NCBI GenBank assembly: GCA_002298155.1
Contig: DBME01000033.1
Coordinates: forward strand, 20,218-25,907
Direction of reading: 5' to 3'
Source: Holophagaceae bacterium UBA706
GTDB lineage: Bacteria; Acidobacteriota; Holophagae; Holophagales; Holophagaceae
DNA length: 5,690 nucleotides
Both the position numbers and the translations under genes were made by a program. Under the pieces are notes generated by a model that saw nothing but the letters and a program-made list of their open reading frames with translations, searched no databases and was not told the origin of the DNA. This document shows, in pieces, positions 1 through 5,690 of this stretch (within the stretch, counting starts at the first letter, position 1; each line of letters starts with the position of its first letter).

Positions 1-320
1 TAGTCGTCGGCCCCGAGTTCCAGCCCGAGGACTCGGTCGATCTCCTCGTTGCGGGCCGTGACCAGGACCACCGGCAGTGTCCGGTAGTTGCTGTCGGCCC
101 GGATGGCACGGAGGACCTCAAGCCCGTCCACGTCGGGAAGCGTAAGGTCGAGCAGGGCTACGTCAACCCGGGCTACCGGACTGGAGGAAGACTGGGCGAT
201 GAACTTGAGGGCTTCCCTCCCCATTCCGAAGGCACTGAGCGTGAATCCTTCACGCTTGAGATGATCCTCCAACCCTGCGCGGATCTCTGCATCGTCTTCG
301 AGTAGGAGGAGGTGGGGCAT
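1..320 (-). CDS. phoB: PhoB/OmpR-type response regulator, N-terminal receiver domain (3' part beyond window)
   Basis: I translated this by hand from ATG at 320; the frame stays open for 106 codons to the window edge. It is a receiver domain: acidic pocket E8-D9-D10, predicted phosphorylation site D58 in LLDLTLPDVDGL, switch threonine T88 in VVLVTAR, and a GLELGADDY end like that of E. coli PhoB. The conserved lysine expected near residue 110 and the DNA-binding domain lie outside, so the winged-helix output is inferred from family resemblance. D58 sits about four residues later than the PhoB aspartate (D54), with a serine run S44-S47 before strand 3. The start is decided by a one-base TGATG overlap with the phoU stop and by GGAG at 326-329, five bases upstream. 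Position after phoU in a pst operon suggests the phosphate-starvation regulator activated by a PhoR-like kinase. Another OmpR-family regulator remains possible. Confidence 0.85.
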   Translation of the reverse strand, partial: MPHLLLLEDDAEIRAGLEDHLKREGFTLSAFGMGREALKFIAQSSSSPVARVDVALLDLTLPDVDGLEVLRAIRADSNYRTLPVVLVTARNEEIDRVLGLELGADD

Positions 321-1006
321 CAGGGCTCCGTCGGGTTTTCCGGTGGGGGCTGCAGGTAGGGGTGCTTGACGCTCACGCCCCCGATGATGAAAAGCACTTC
401 TTCGGCAATATTAGTTGCCTGATCGGCGATCCGCTCCCAGTTTTTTAGGACGATGATCAAGTGGCTCGCCCGTTCAATGGATAGGGGATCGTTCAGCATG
501 ATCCGGAGAAGGTCCCGGTTGATCGCCACGTAAAGGCTATCCACGGAGTCATCATCCTGGATCACCGCCCTGGCCATGTCGGCATCCCCGTTCACGAAGG
601 CATCCACCGCCCTCCGGACCATGGAAAGGGTTTCCTCCCCCAGTCGGCGCAGCGAATCCCCCATGTCCAGGAGGGGCAGGGGGTTGAGGATGAGGGACCG
701 GCGGGCGATGTTGGTGCAGTGGTCGCCGATCCGCTCGAGTTCGGGCACGATCTTCAGCGTCGACGCGATGAGCCGGAGGTCCGAGGCGAAGGGGGCCCGG
801 AGGGCGAGGAGGTCGATGCAGGCCTGGTCCAGGCGCAACTCCAACTCATCCACACCTTTGTCCAGTTCGGAGACGCGACGGGCCTTGGCATCGCTGCGCT
901 CCATAAGTGCTTCCTGGGTTAGGGTGAGCATCTCCTCCACCTGCCCGGCCATGGCCAGGAGGCTGAATTTGAGGTCCCTGAGTTCATTATCGAAGTGGCG
1001 TGCCAT
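320..1006 (-). CDS. phoU: PhoU, phosphate signalling and transport regulator
   Basis: PhoU is a cytoplasmic all-helical protein that links the Pst transporter to the PhoR/PhoB pathway, holding signalling off when phosphate is ample. From ATG at 1006 it has 228 residues, close to the usual 220-240. The two-repeat architecture is clear: repeat 1 has ERIGDHCTNIA (E91, D95, N99) and repeat 2 has ERIADQATNIAEEV (E191, D195, N199), the E/DxxxD metal-binding signatures of the family. The N-terminus MARHFDNEL is typical. A TTG at 1009 directly upstream could also start translation and adds one residue, but the ATG forms the same TGATG overlap seen at the other junctions. GGGAG at 1016-1020 lies nine bases from the ATG. 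The C-terminal tail (about 215-228) is proline-rich and probably disordered. It is coupled to pstB upstream and to the response regulator downstream. Confidence 0.96.
   Translation of the reverse strand: MARHFDNELRDLKFSLLAMAGQVEEMLTLTQEALMERSDAKARRVSELDKGVDELELRLDQACIDLLALRAPFASDLRLIASTLKIVPELERIGDHCTNIARRSLILNPLPLLDMGDSLRRLGEETLSMVRRAVDAFVNGDADMARAVIQDDDSVDSLYVAINRDLLRIMLNDPLSIERASHLIIVLKNWERIADQATNIAEEVLFIIGGVSVKHPYLQPPPENPTEP
326..329 (-). promoter_or_regulatory. Ribosome binding site of the response regulator inside the phoU 3' end
   Basis: GGAG lies five bases before ATG 320 within the codons for the PhoU C-terminal tail. Together with the TGATG overlap it supports this start for the response regulator. 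Confidence 0.6.
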
Positions 1007-1914
1007 CAACCAAATCTCCCACTGATGTAATCCTCCGTCATTCGCACCCGGGGGTTGGTGAACAGCATCTCGGTCAGGCCAGTTTCGATCAGCTTACCCA
1101 TCCAGAAGAATGCCGTAAAGTCGCTGACCCGGGCCGCCTGCTGCATGTTGTGCGTGACGATCACGATGGTGAAGTCCCGCTTCAGCTCGAAAATCAGCTC
1201 CTCGATGCGGGAGGTGGCCAGAGGATCCAGGGCGGAGCAGGGCTCGTCCATGAGGAGGACTTCGGGCCGCACCGCCAGGGCCCGGGCGATGCAGAGCCGC
1301 TGCTGCTGGCCGCCGGAAAGCCCGAGGCCGCTGTCCTTGAGCCTGTCCTTGACCTCGTCCCAGAGGCCGGAGGAGATGAGGCTGCGTTCCACGGCTTCAT
1401 CCAGGATGTTCTTGTCCTTGACTCCCTGGATCCGGAGCCCGTAGGCCACGTTCTCATAAATGCTCTTAGGGAATGGGTTGGACTTCTGGAAGACCATTCC
1501 CATGCGTTTGCGGAGGGTTATGACGTCGACGCCCGGGGCATAGAGATCATCCTCCCCGATGGTCACGCGGCCTTCGACCCGGACGTTTCCGATGAGGTCG
1601 TTCATGCGGTTGAGGCAGCGCAGCAGCGTGCTCTTGCCGCATCCGGAGGGACCGATGAGCGACATGACGGAATGCTCGCGGACTTCCAGGTTGATGCCGT
1701 GGAGGGCCTGCTTCTCCCCGTAGAAGAGGTTGAGGTCCTGGATGCCGATGAGGGGCGGGGCGGTGAGGACGGTGGCGTCGGTGAGCGGGATGCCGCCGGG
1801 CCGCGGGGCCATGGTCTGGGCCGGGCGGGGCTCGGCCTGGACCGGCATCAGCGCCTCCGGCTCCGGGACCGTGGGGTTGGGGTCAAATTCCGTCATGGCT
1901 TCTCCGGCGGGCAT
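1006..1914 (-). CDS. pstB: PstB, phosphate ABC transporter ATP-binding protein
   Basis: This is the cytoplasmic ATPase that powers phosphate import through PstC-PstA and acts as a dimer. All ABC motifs are intact: Walker [10 protein letters not shown] (88-96), Q-loop Q143 in VFQKSNPFP, signature LSGGQQQ (199-205), Walker B VLLMDEP (219-225) with catalytic E224, D-loop SALD (227-230) and H-loop H255 in VTHNMQQA. The end [10 protein letters not shown] is the typical PstB C-terminus. At 302 residues it exceeds the common 250-260 because about 55 residues rich in Pro and Ala precede the core ([18 protein letters not shown]). The start at 1914 is supported by the TGATG overlap with pstA and by a strong GGAGGAG at 1922-1928, seven bases away. 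An alternative ATG at 1896 (M7) also has GGAG five bases upstream and would shorten the extension only slightly. Confidence 0.97.
   Translation of the reverse strand: MPAGEAMTEFDPNPTVPEPEALMPVQAEPRPAQTMAPRPGGIPLTDATVLTAPPLIGIQDLNLFYGEKQALHGINLEVREHSVMSLIGPSGCGKSTLLRCLNRMNDLIGNVRVEGRVTIGEDDLYAPGVDVITLRKRMGMVFQKSNPFPKSIYENVAYGLRIQGVKDKNILDEAVERSLISSGLWDEVKDRLKDSGLGLSGGQQQRLCIARALAVRPEVLLMDEPCSALDPLATSRIEELIFELKRDFTIVIVTHNMQQAARVSDFTAFFWMGKLIETGLTEMLFTNPRVRMTEDYISGRFG
1016..1020 (-). promoter_or_regulatory. Ribosome binding site of phoU inside the pstB 3' end
   Basis: GGGAG lies nine bases before ATG 1006 and six bases before the alternative TTG 1009. It overlaps the codons for the PstB C-terminal SGRFG. 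The spacing allows either start; the conserved ATG and the stop-start overlap favour 1006. Confidence 0.6.
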
Positions 1915-3476
1915 CAGAAGGCTCCTCCGCCCAAACGGGCTCGGAGGCGATTGCGCAGGCGCAGGGCGAACAGGTTGAGGACCACCACCACCAGGAGGAG
2001 CAGCAACGCGGTCATGAAGACCATCGGCTTGGCGGCCTCGCTGTTGGGGCTCTGGAATCCCACGTCATAGATATGGAAACCCAAGTGCATGAATTTGCGA
2101 TCCAGGTGGAGGAAGGGGAAGGTGCCGTCTAGAGGCATGGACGGGGCCAATTTGACCACACCCGTGAGCATGAGCGGAGCCACTTCGCCCGCTCCGCGGG
2201 CCATGGCCAGGATCAGCCCCGTGAGGATGCCCGGCATGGCGCCCGGGATGACGACATTCCAGAGGGTCTGCCAGCGCGTGGCCCCCAGGGCGAGGCTGGC
2301 TTCCCGCTGGGAGCGGGGAACGGCCGCCAGGGCCTCCTCGGTGGCCACGATGACCACGGGCACCGTGAGCAGGGCAAGGGTGAGGGCGGCCCAGAGGATT
2401 CCCCCCGTACCAAAGGTCGGGGCCGGGAGCTTGGCGGAGAAGAAGATCTGATCGATGGTTCCGCCTACGAGGTAGACGAAGAACCCCAGGCCGAACACGC
2501 CGAAGACGATGGAGGGGACGCCGGCCAGATTGTTGACGGCGATGCGCAGGGCGCGGAGGAGCCATCCCTGGCGGGCGTATTCCCGCATGTAGAGGGCTGC
2601 CATGACTCCCAGGGGCACCACCAGGACCGACATGATCAGGACCATCATCACCGTGCCGAAGATGGCCGGGAAGATTCCGCCTTCGGTGTTGGATTCCCGC
2701 GGATCATCGGCAATGAATTCCCAGAGCCGGGAGAGGTAGGCCCCGGTCTTGCCGAAGGCCCCCAGGGCATTGGACGGCACCACCCGGACCACGGAGGCCA
2801 GGGGGATCGTCTTGGTCTGGCCATCGGCGGCCTCCAGGGTAACGGTCACCGCAGCTGCCTGATTCCTCAGGACTTCCAGGCGGGCCTGGGTCGCTTCGTA
2901 GGTCTCCTGCAGCGCCTTGACCCTGGCTTCCAGGGCGGGCCGGCCTGCAGGCGGGGTTCCGTTCAGTTCAAGGCGCAGGTCTTCGATCTGCCGGTTCAAG
3001 GCGCCGACCTCGTTGCGATCGAGGCTGCGGATGTGCTTGCTGAGGGTCATAGCGGCCGGCCGTAGGCGGCGCAGGGCCTCCTGAGGGTCGCCCTGGACGA
3101 TCTGGCCATCCTTCTCGACCCTCTGGATTCTCCCGATGAAAGGTCCGTATTCGAGGCGCTCCACCACGACCGCATCCAAGGGCTTGGTCATTTCCTTGAG
3201 TTCGCTGCGGGGAATCCAGCGGTAATCCTGGCCGAAGAGGTCGCGGTTGGCCACGTGGAACTGGACCTGGTCCGGTTCTTCGCCGGTGATCTCGCCGAGG
3301 ACGGGCCCCTCGGGGGTCACGACGCGCACGATGGCGCCCGGCCAGAAGAAGCCGAGGCCCTTGGCCCCGATATAGCCGATGAGGCCGAAAATCATGAGGA
3401 GGGAGAAGGCCAGGGCCGCTCCGGAGAACCAGATCAGGGCGCTGCCCCTCCTCCACCATTCGCGGATATTGGCCAT
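1914..3476 (-). CDS. pstA: PstA, phosphate ABC transporter permease, long form
   Basis: PstA is one of the two inner-membrane channel subunits. At 520 residues it is far longer than E. coli PstA (about 300). Layout: short cytoplasmic N-terminus; membrane segment about 14-38; extra domain about 39-265, presumably periplasmic, with beta-rich parts near 45-125 and 208-235 flanking a helical, Leu/Glu/Arg-rich stretch (about 143-206) that looks like a coiled coil; then the permease core from about 268. The core has the EAA loop (about 380-417, [10 protein letters not shown] and later [10 protein letters not shown]) that contacts PstB, the conserved [12 protein letters not shown] (426-437), and the segment [19 protein letters not shown] (457-475), which resembles long-type proteobacterial PstA. 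The last membrane segment is about 485-506. The start shares TGATG with the pstC stop; no good Shine-Dalgarno is visible, so translation probably depends on coupling to pstC. Confidence 0.95.
   Translation of the reverse strand: MANIREWWRRGSALIWFSGAALAFSLLMIFGLIGYIGAKGLGFFWPGAIVRVVTPEGPVLGEITGEEPDQVQFHVANRDLFGQDYRWIPRSELKEMTKPLDAVVVERLEYGPFIGRIQRVEKDGQIVQGDPQEALRRLRPAAMTLSKHIRSLDRNEVGALNRQIEDLRLELNGTPPAGRPALEARVKALQETYEATQARLEVLRNQAAAVTVTLEAADGQTKTIPLASVVRVVPSNALGAFGKTGAYLSRLWEFIADDPRESNTEGGIFPAIFGTVMMVLIMSVLVVPLGVMAALYMREYARQGWLLRALRIAVNNLAGVPSIVFGVFGLGFFVYLVGGTIDQIFFSAKLPAPTFGTGGILWAALTLALLTVPVVIVATEEALAAVPRSQREASLALGATRWQTLWNVVIPGAMPGILTGLILAMARGAGEVAPLMLTGVVKLAPSMPLDGTFPFLHLDRKFMHLGFHIYDVGFQSPNSEAAKPMVFMTALLLLLVVVVLNLFALRLRNRLRARLGGGAF
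1922..1928 (-). promoter_or_regulatory. Strong ribosome binding site of pstB inside the pstA 3' end
   Basis: GGAGGAG lies seven bases before the pstB ATG and encodes part of the glycine-rich PstA C-terminus (GGGAF). It is the best Shine-Dalgarno match in the window and decides the 1914 start. It contrasts with pstA, which has none that is clear. Confidence 0.75.
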
Positions 3477-5638
3477 CAGAAGGACTCGTAGCGTTTGCGC
3501 AGGTGCTGGCGAACCAGCTCCGCGGCGGTGTTGAGGAGGAAGGTCAGGCAGAACAGGAGCGCCGCCGTGAAGAACAGCAGGCGGTAGAGACTGCCGTGCA
3601 CCGGGGCCTCGGGGGTCTCCACGGCGATGTTGGCGGCCAGGGTGCGCATGCCATTGAACGGACTCCAGTCCATCACGGGGGTATTGCCCGTGGCCATGAG
3701 GACGATCATGGTCTCACCGATGGCCCGGCCCAGGCCCACCATCACGGCGGAGAAGATGCCGGGGCTCGCGGTGGGCAGCACCACCCGCCACGCGGTCTGC
3801 CACGGGCTTGCCCCGCAGGCCAAGCTGGCCGAGGACAGCGACTTGGGCACCGCGGACAGGGCGTCCTCGCTGATGGTGAAGATAATGGGGATCACGGCGA
3901 AGCCCATGGCGAAACCCACCACAAGGCTGTTGCGCTGGTCATAGGTGAGGCCGTGGGAGTGCAGAAGCCAGCCCCGGAAATCACCGCCCAGGAAGGTGCG
4001 CTCGAAGGCCGGACCGAAGGCGGAAGCCAGGGCCAGGCCGCCCAGGAGGAGGGGCACGACCCAGAGCACTTCCCAGCCCGTGCCCCAGCCCAGACGGATC
4101 CTGCGGGGGAGCTTGCGCCACAGGGGGAAGAGGGCCAGCGCCAGGATGAGGGTCGCCGCGGGGAAGAGGAGCACCTTCATGGCGGAGCGCTCGAACAGGG
4201 GCGCCAGGACCAGGCCCGCCAGGAACCCCAGCACCACGGAGGGCAGGGCGGCCATGATCTCGATGAGGGGCTTGATGGTGTCCCGGAGCCGTGGGGTGGC
4301 GAACTGGCTGGTGTACAGGGCCCCGAGGATGGCCAGGGGAAGGGCGAAGATCATGGCGTAGAAGGTGCCCTTGATGGTCCCGAACACCAGGGGGACCAGG
4401 CTCAGCTTGGGCTCGAAATCATCCGTGCCGCCGCTGCTCTGCCAGACGTAGTCGGGCTTGGGGTAGCTTTCGTAATGGACCTTGCCCCAGAGAATCTTGG
4501 CGCTGATCTCGGGGTGCGGGGCGTCCAGGGTCCAGCTCCGGAGATCGCCTCGGGCGTCCACGGCGAAGATCCGGTCGCCTCGTGCGGAAAGGGACCCGGC
4601 CCGGAGGTCCGGAACCACCGCCTCGAAGAGCCGGCTCTCGGTGGTGAGGTGGTCCACGGCCAGCCGGTCGCTGGACCACACCAGGAAGCGCTTATCGCGC
4701 TGGGAGGCCATGAAGCCCGCCACGGGGCCATTCATGGACTGGAATTGGTGGAAGATCTGGAGCGTAGTTTGGCCGTCCTGCCGGAGCATCTGGAGGGCCT
4801 TGAGGGTGCCCTTCTCCCCGCCGGCGAGGAGGGATGTCTGACCCAGGACGAATCCCAGCGCGGTGACCGGTTCGCCGAAAGCCGCCGTGGCCTCAACCCG
4901 GGGCAGTCCGCCCAGGTTGACCGCGAGGATGGTCCCCTGCGTGGTACCCACGAACAAGGTGGTCCCGTCCGCGCTCCAAAGGGCGCACCGGGGCGACTCG
5001 CCGCCCGGCATGTCGACGGTCTTCCAGGAAAGGGGCGTCTGGGCCTCTTCCTCGGTTTCGGACCAGTTCAGCCTCCCCTTGGCGTCCTTGGCCACGAGCC
5101 GCCAGGTGCTGGAGGCGGCGATGCCGGAGGCGGGGAGGGACCGGGCCTGGAGAAGGGTGATCGTTTCTGATGGGATCCCCCCTTTCCAGACCGGTTGCGC
5201 GTTCCAGAGGCCCGGATCCGTGGTTTCCGCGGGTTTGTCCCACTGCATTTCGCAGAAGAAGATCCGCCCATCGGCGCCCTGGGCGGCGAAATGCCCCTGG
5301 GAGCTGGCGGCGGTGACGGAGGTCCAGGGAAGGGCGGGCCCCCCGGGGGGGAGGACCAGGGATCTGCCGGCGATGGTGGCCGTGAGGCCACGGCCGGCGT
5401 CCAGGGTGGCGAGGGCCGTTCCGGTCTCGTCCGCCAGGAGGGCGGCGCAGGGCGCCAGGCGCACCGGAGCGCTTTCGCGGCTCCGGGGCGCCCGGAAGAG
5501 CGGATAGGCTTCCTTGCCGATGAAGATGAGGATTCCGAGCACGGCCGCGATGATGGTCATCCCGCCCAGGGTGATCACCCGGCCCATGAACCGGTCCAGG
5601 CGCTTGGCCCTGTTCAGGATGGTGGTGACGCTTCGCAT
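3476..5638 (-). CDS. pstC: PstC, phosphate ABC transporter permease with large periplasmic domain
   Basis: PstC is the second channel subunit of the phosphate importer. Its 720 residues are more than twice the E. coli length. Membrane segment 1 is about 20-41; residues about 42-415 form an inserted domain, presumably periplasmic, with several beta-strand plus Gly-turn repeats resembling WD40-like propeller blades; the permease core starts near 418. The core contains membrane segments near 418-442, 459-482, 485-505, 522-541, 569-590 and 684-705, the EAA loop (591-628, EDALSAVPKS, then LACGASPWQT) and the conserved GLGRAIGETMIVLMATGNT (636-654). This matches the long proteobacterial PstC type, related to COG4590-like permeases (from memory, not searched). 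The start at 5638 has GGAG at 5643-5646, four bases upstream, and lies 19 bases after the upstream stop. The frame is open to the window edge, so a farther start cannot be excluded. Confidence 0.95.
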   Translation of the reverse strand: MRSVTTILNRAKRLDRFMGRVITLGGMTIIAAVLGILIFIGKEAYPLFRAPRSRESAPVRLAPCAALLADETGTALATLDAGRGLTATIAGRSLVLPPGGPALPWTSVTAASSQGHFAAQGADGRIFFCEMQWDKPAETTDPGLWNAQPVWKGGIPSETITLLQARSLPASGIAASSTWRLVAKDAKGRLNWSETEEEAQTPLSWKTVDMPGGESPRCALWSADGTTLFVGTTQGTILAVNLGGLPRVEATAAFGEPVTALGFVLGQTSLLAGGEKGTLKALQMLRQDGQTTLQIFHQFQSMNGPVAGFMASQRDKRFLVWSSDRLAVDHLTTESRLFEAVVPDLRAGSLSARGDRIFAVDARGDLRSWTLDAPHPEISAKILWGKVHYESYPKPDYVWQSSGGTDDFEPKLSLVPLVFGTIKGTFYAMIFALPLAILGALYTSQFATPRLRDTIKPLIEIMAALPSVVLGFLAGLVLAPLFERSAMKVLLFPAATLILALALFPLWRKLPRRIRLGWGTGWEVLWVVPLLLGGLALASAFGPAFERTFLGGDFRGWLLHSHGLTYDQRNSLVVGFAMGFAVIPIIFTISEDALSAVPKSLSSASLACGASPWQTAWRVVLPTASPGIFSAVMVGLGRAIGETMIVLMATGNTPVMDWSPFNGMRTLAANIAVETPEAPVHGSLYRLLFFTAALLFCLTFLLNTAAELVRQHLRKRYESF

Positions 5639-5642
5639 GCCG

Positions 5643-5646
5643 CTCC
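5643..5646 (-). promoter_or_regulatory. Ribosome binding site of pstC
   Basis: The 19-base gap before pstC contains GGAG four bases from the ATG, with a second AGGA at 5650-5653 eleven bases away. Both are modest Shine-Dalgarno matches at the edges of good spacing. The gap is too short for a promoter of its own. Confidence 0.5.
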
Positions 5647-5657
5647 GATTCCTGGGA

Positions 5658-5690
5658 CTACTTGAGGGTGGCGTGCTGCTCGTCCGCCAT
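5658..5690 (-). CDS. C-terminal ten codons of an upstream gene, possibly pstS
   Basis: Reading from the right edge, one frame gives MADEQHATLK followed by TAG at 5658-5660. All ten codons end in G or C, as expected for coding DNA in this GC-rich genome, whereas the other two frames do not show this so cleanly. The initial ATG at the edge need not be the start; the gene probably extends rightwards. Its stop lies 19 bases before pstC on the same strand, so it is likely co-transcribed. In most pst operons the gene before pstC is pstS, the periplasmic phosphate-binding protein, and a short hydrophilic tail would fit, but ten residues cannot identify it. A sensor kinase gene is an alternative. Confidence 0.5.
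   Translation of the reverse strand: MADEQHATLK

Noticed and set aside
441..446. T6 run as a possible plus-strand terminator
   Set aside because: It lies within phoU codons for Lys-Asn-Trp, no stable hairpin precedes it on the plus strand, and no plus-strand gene ends there.
1007..1009. TTG at 1009 as the phoU start
   Set aside because: It would add a single Met before the conserved MARHF start. The ATG at 1006 fits the TGATG pattern of every other junction, although the ribosome binding site spacing does not exclude TTG.
1000..2070. Plus-strand open frame of 356 codons opposite pstB and the pstA end
   Set aside because: Same reasons: it mirrors the pstB coding frame, has no recognisable motif, and spans the coupled junctions of real genes.
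3503..5170. Plus-strand open frame of 555 codons opposite pstC
   Set aside because: It is antisense to an unambiguous permease gene, its product is a low-complexity Gly/Glu/His/Arg/Gln-rich string without domains, and long antisense frames are expected opposite genes with high third-position GC.
5639..5657. Promoter or Pho box before pstC
   Set aside because: The gap is only 19 bases and holds a ribosome binding site; no pair of Pho-box-like direct repeats or -10/-35 elements fits there.

Overview
The window holds one continuous minus-strand operon for high-affinity phosphate uptake and its control. It has almost no non-coding DNA. In transcription order (right to left) it contains: the last ten codons of an upstream gene (5658-5690, possibly pstS), pstC (3476-5638), pstA (1914-3476), pstB (1006-1914), phoU (320-1006), and the first 106 codons of a PhoB/OmpR-type response regulator (1-320) that runs off the left edge. 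All four junctions inside the window are the same pentamer TGATG, in which the stop TGA and the next start ATG share one base. The only untranslated gap is 19 bases, before pstC. No promoter, Pho box, terminator, RNA gene, mobile element or CRISPR array is visible. The operon promoter must lie to the right of the window and its end to the left.

The genes form one system. PstC and PstA are the inner-membrane channel subunits and PstB is the ATPase that drives import of phosphate delivered by a periplasmic binding protein (PstS). PhoU relays the transporter state to the phosphate two-component pathway. The response regulator is the likely transcriptional output. No sensor kinase (PhoR) is seen in the window.

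The transporter is the enlarged Pst variant known from many Proteobacteria, not the compact E. coli form. PstC has 720 residues (about 300 is usual) and carries roughly 370 extra residues after its first membrane segment, with repeats that look like a beta-propeller. PstA has 520 residues and carries about 225 extra, including a probable coiled coil. PstB has an N-terminal extension of about 55 residues rich in Pro and Ala. The ATPase, permease and PhoU motifs are intact, so the system looks functional.

The organism is a high-GC Gram-negative bacterium. The PstA/PstC core and flanking motifs resemble gammaproteobacterial long-type Pst proteins. The operon order with a response regulator directly after phoU, together with overall composition, would also fit an Acidobacteriota (Holophagae-like) or deltaproteobacterial lineage; this assignment is a guess. 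I see no clearly new system. The most interesting points are the large periplasmic domains in both permeases and the uniform stop-start coupling.
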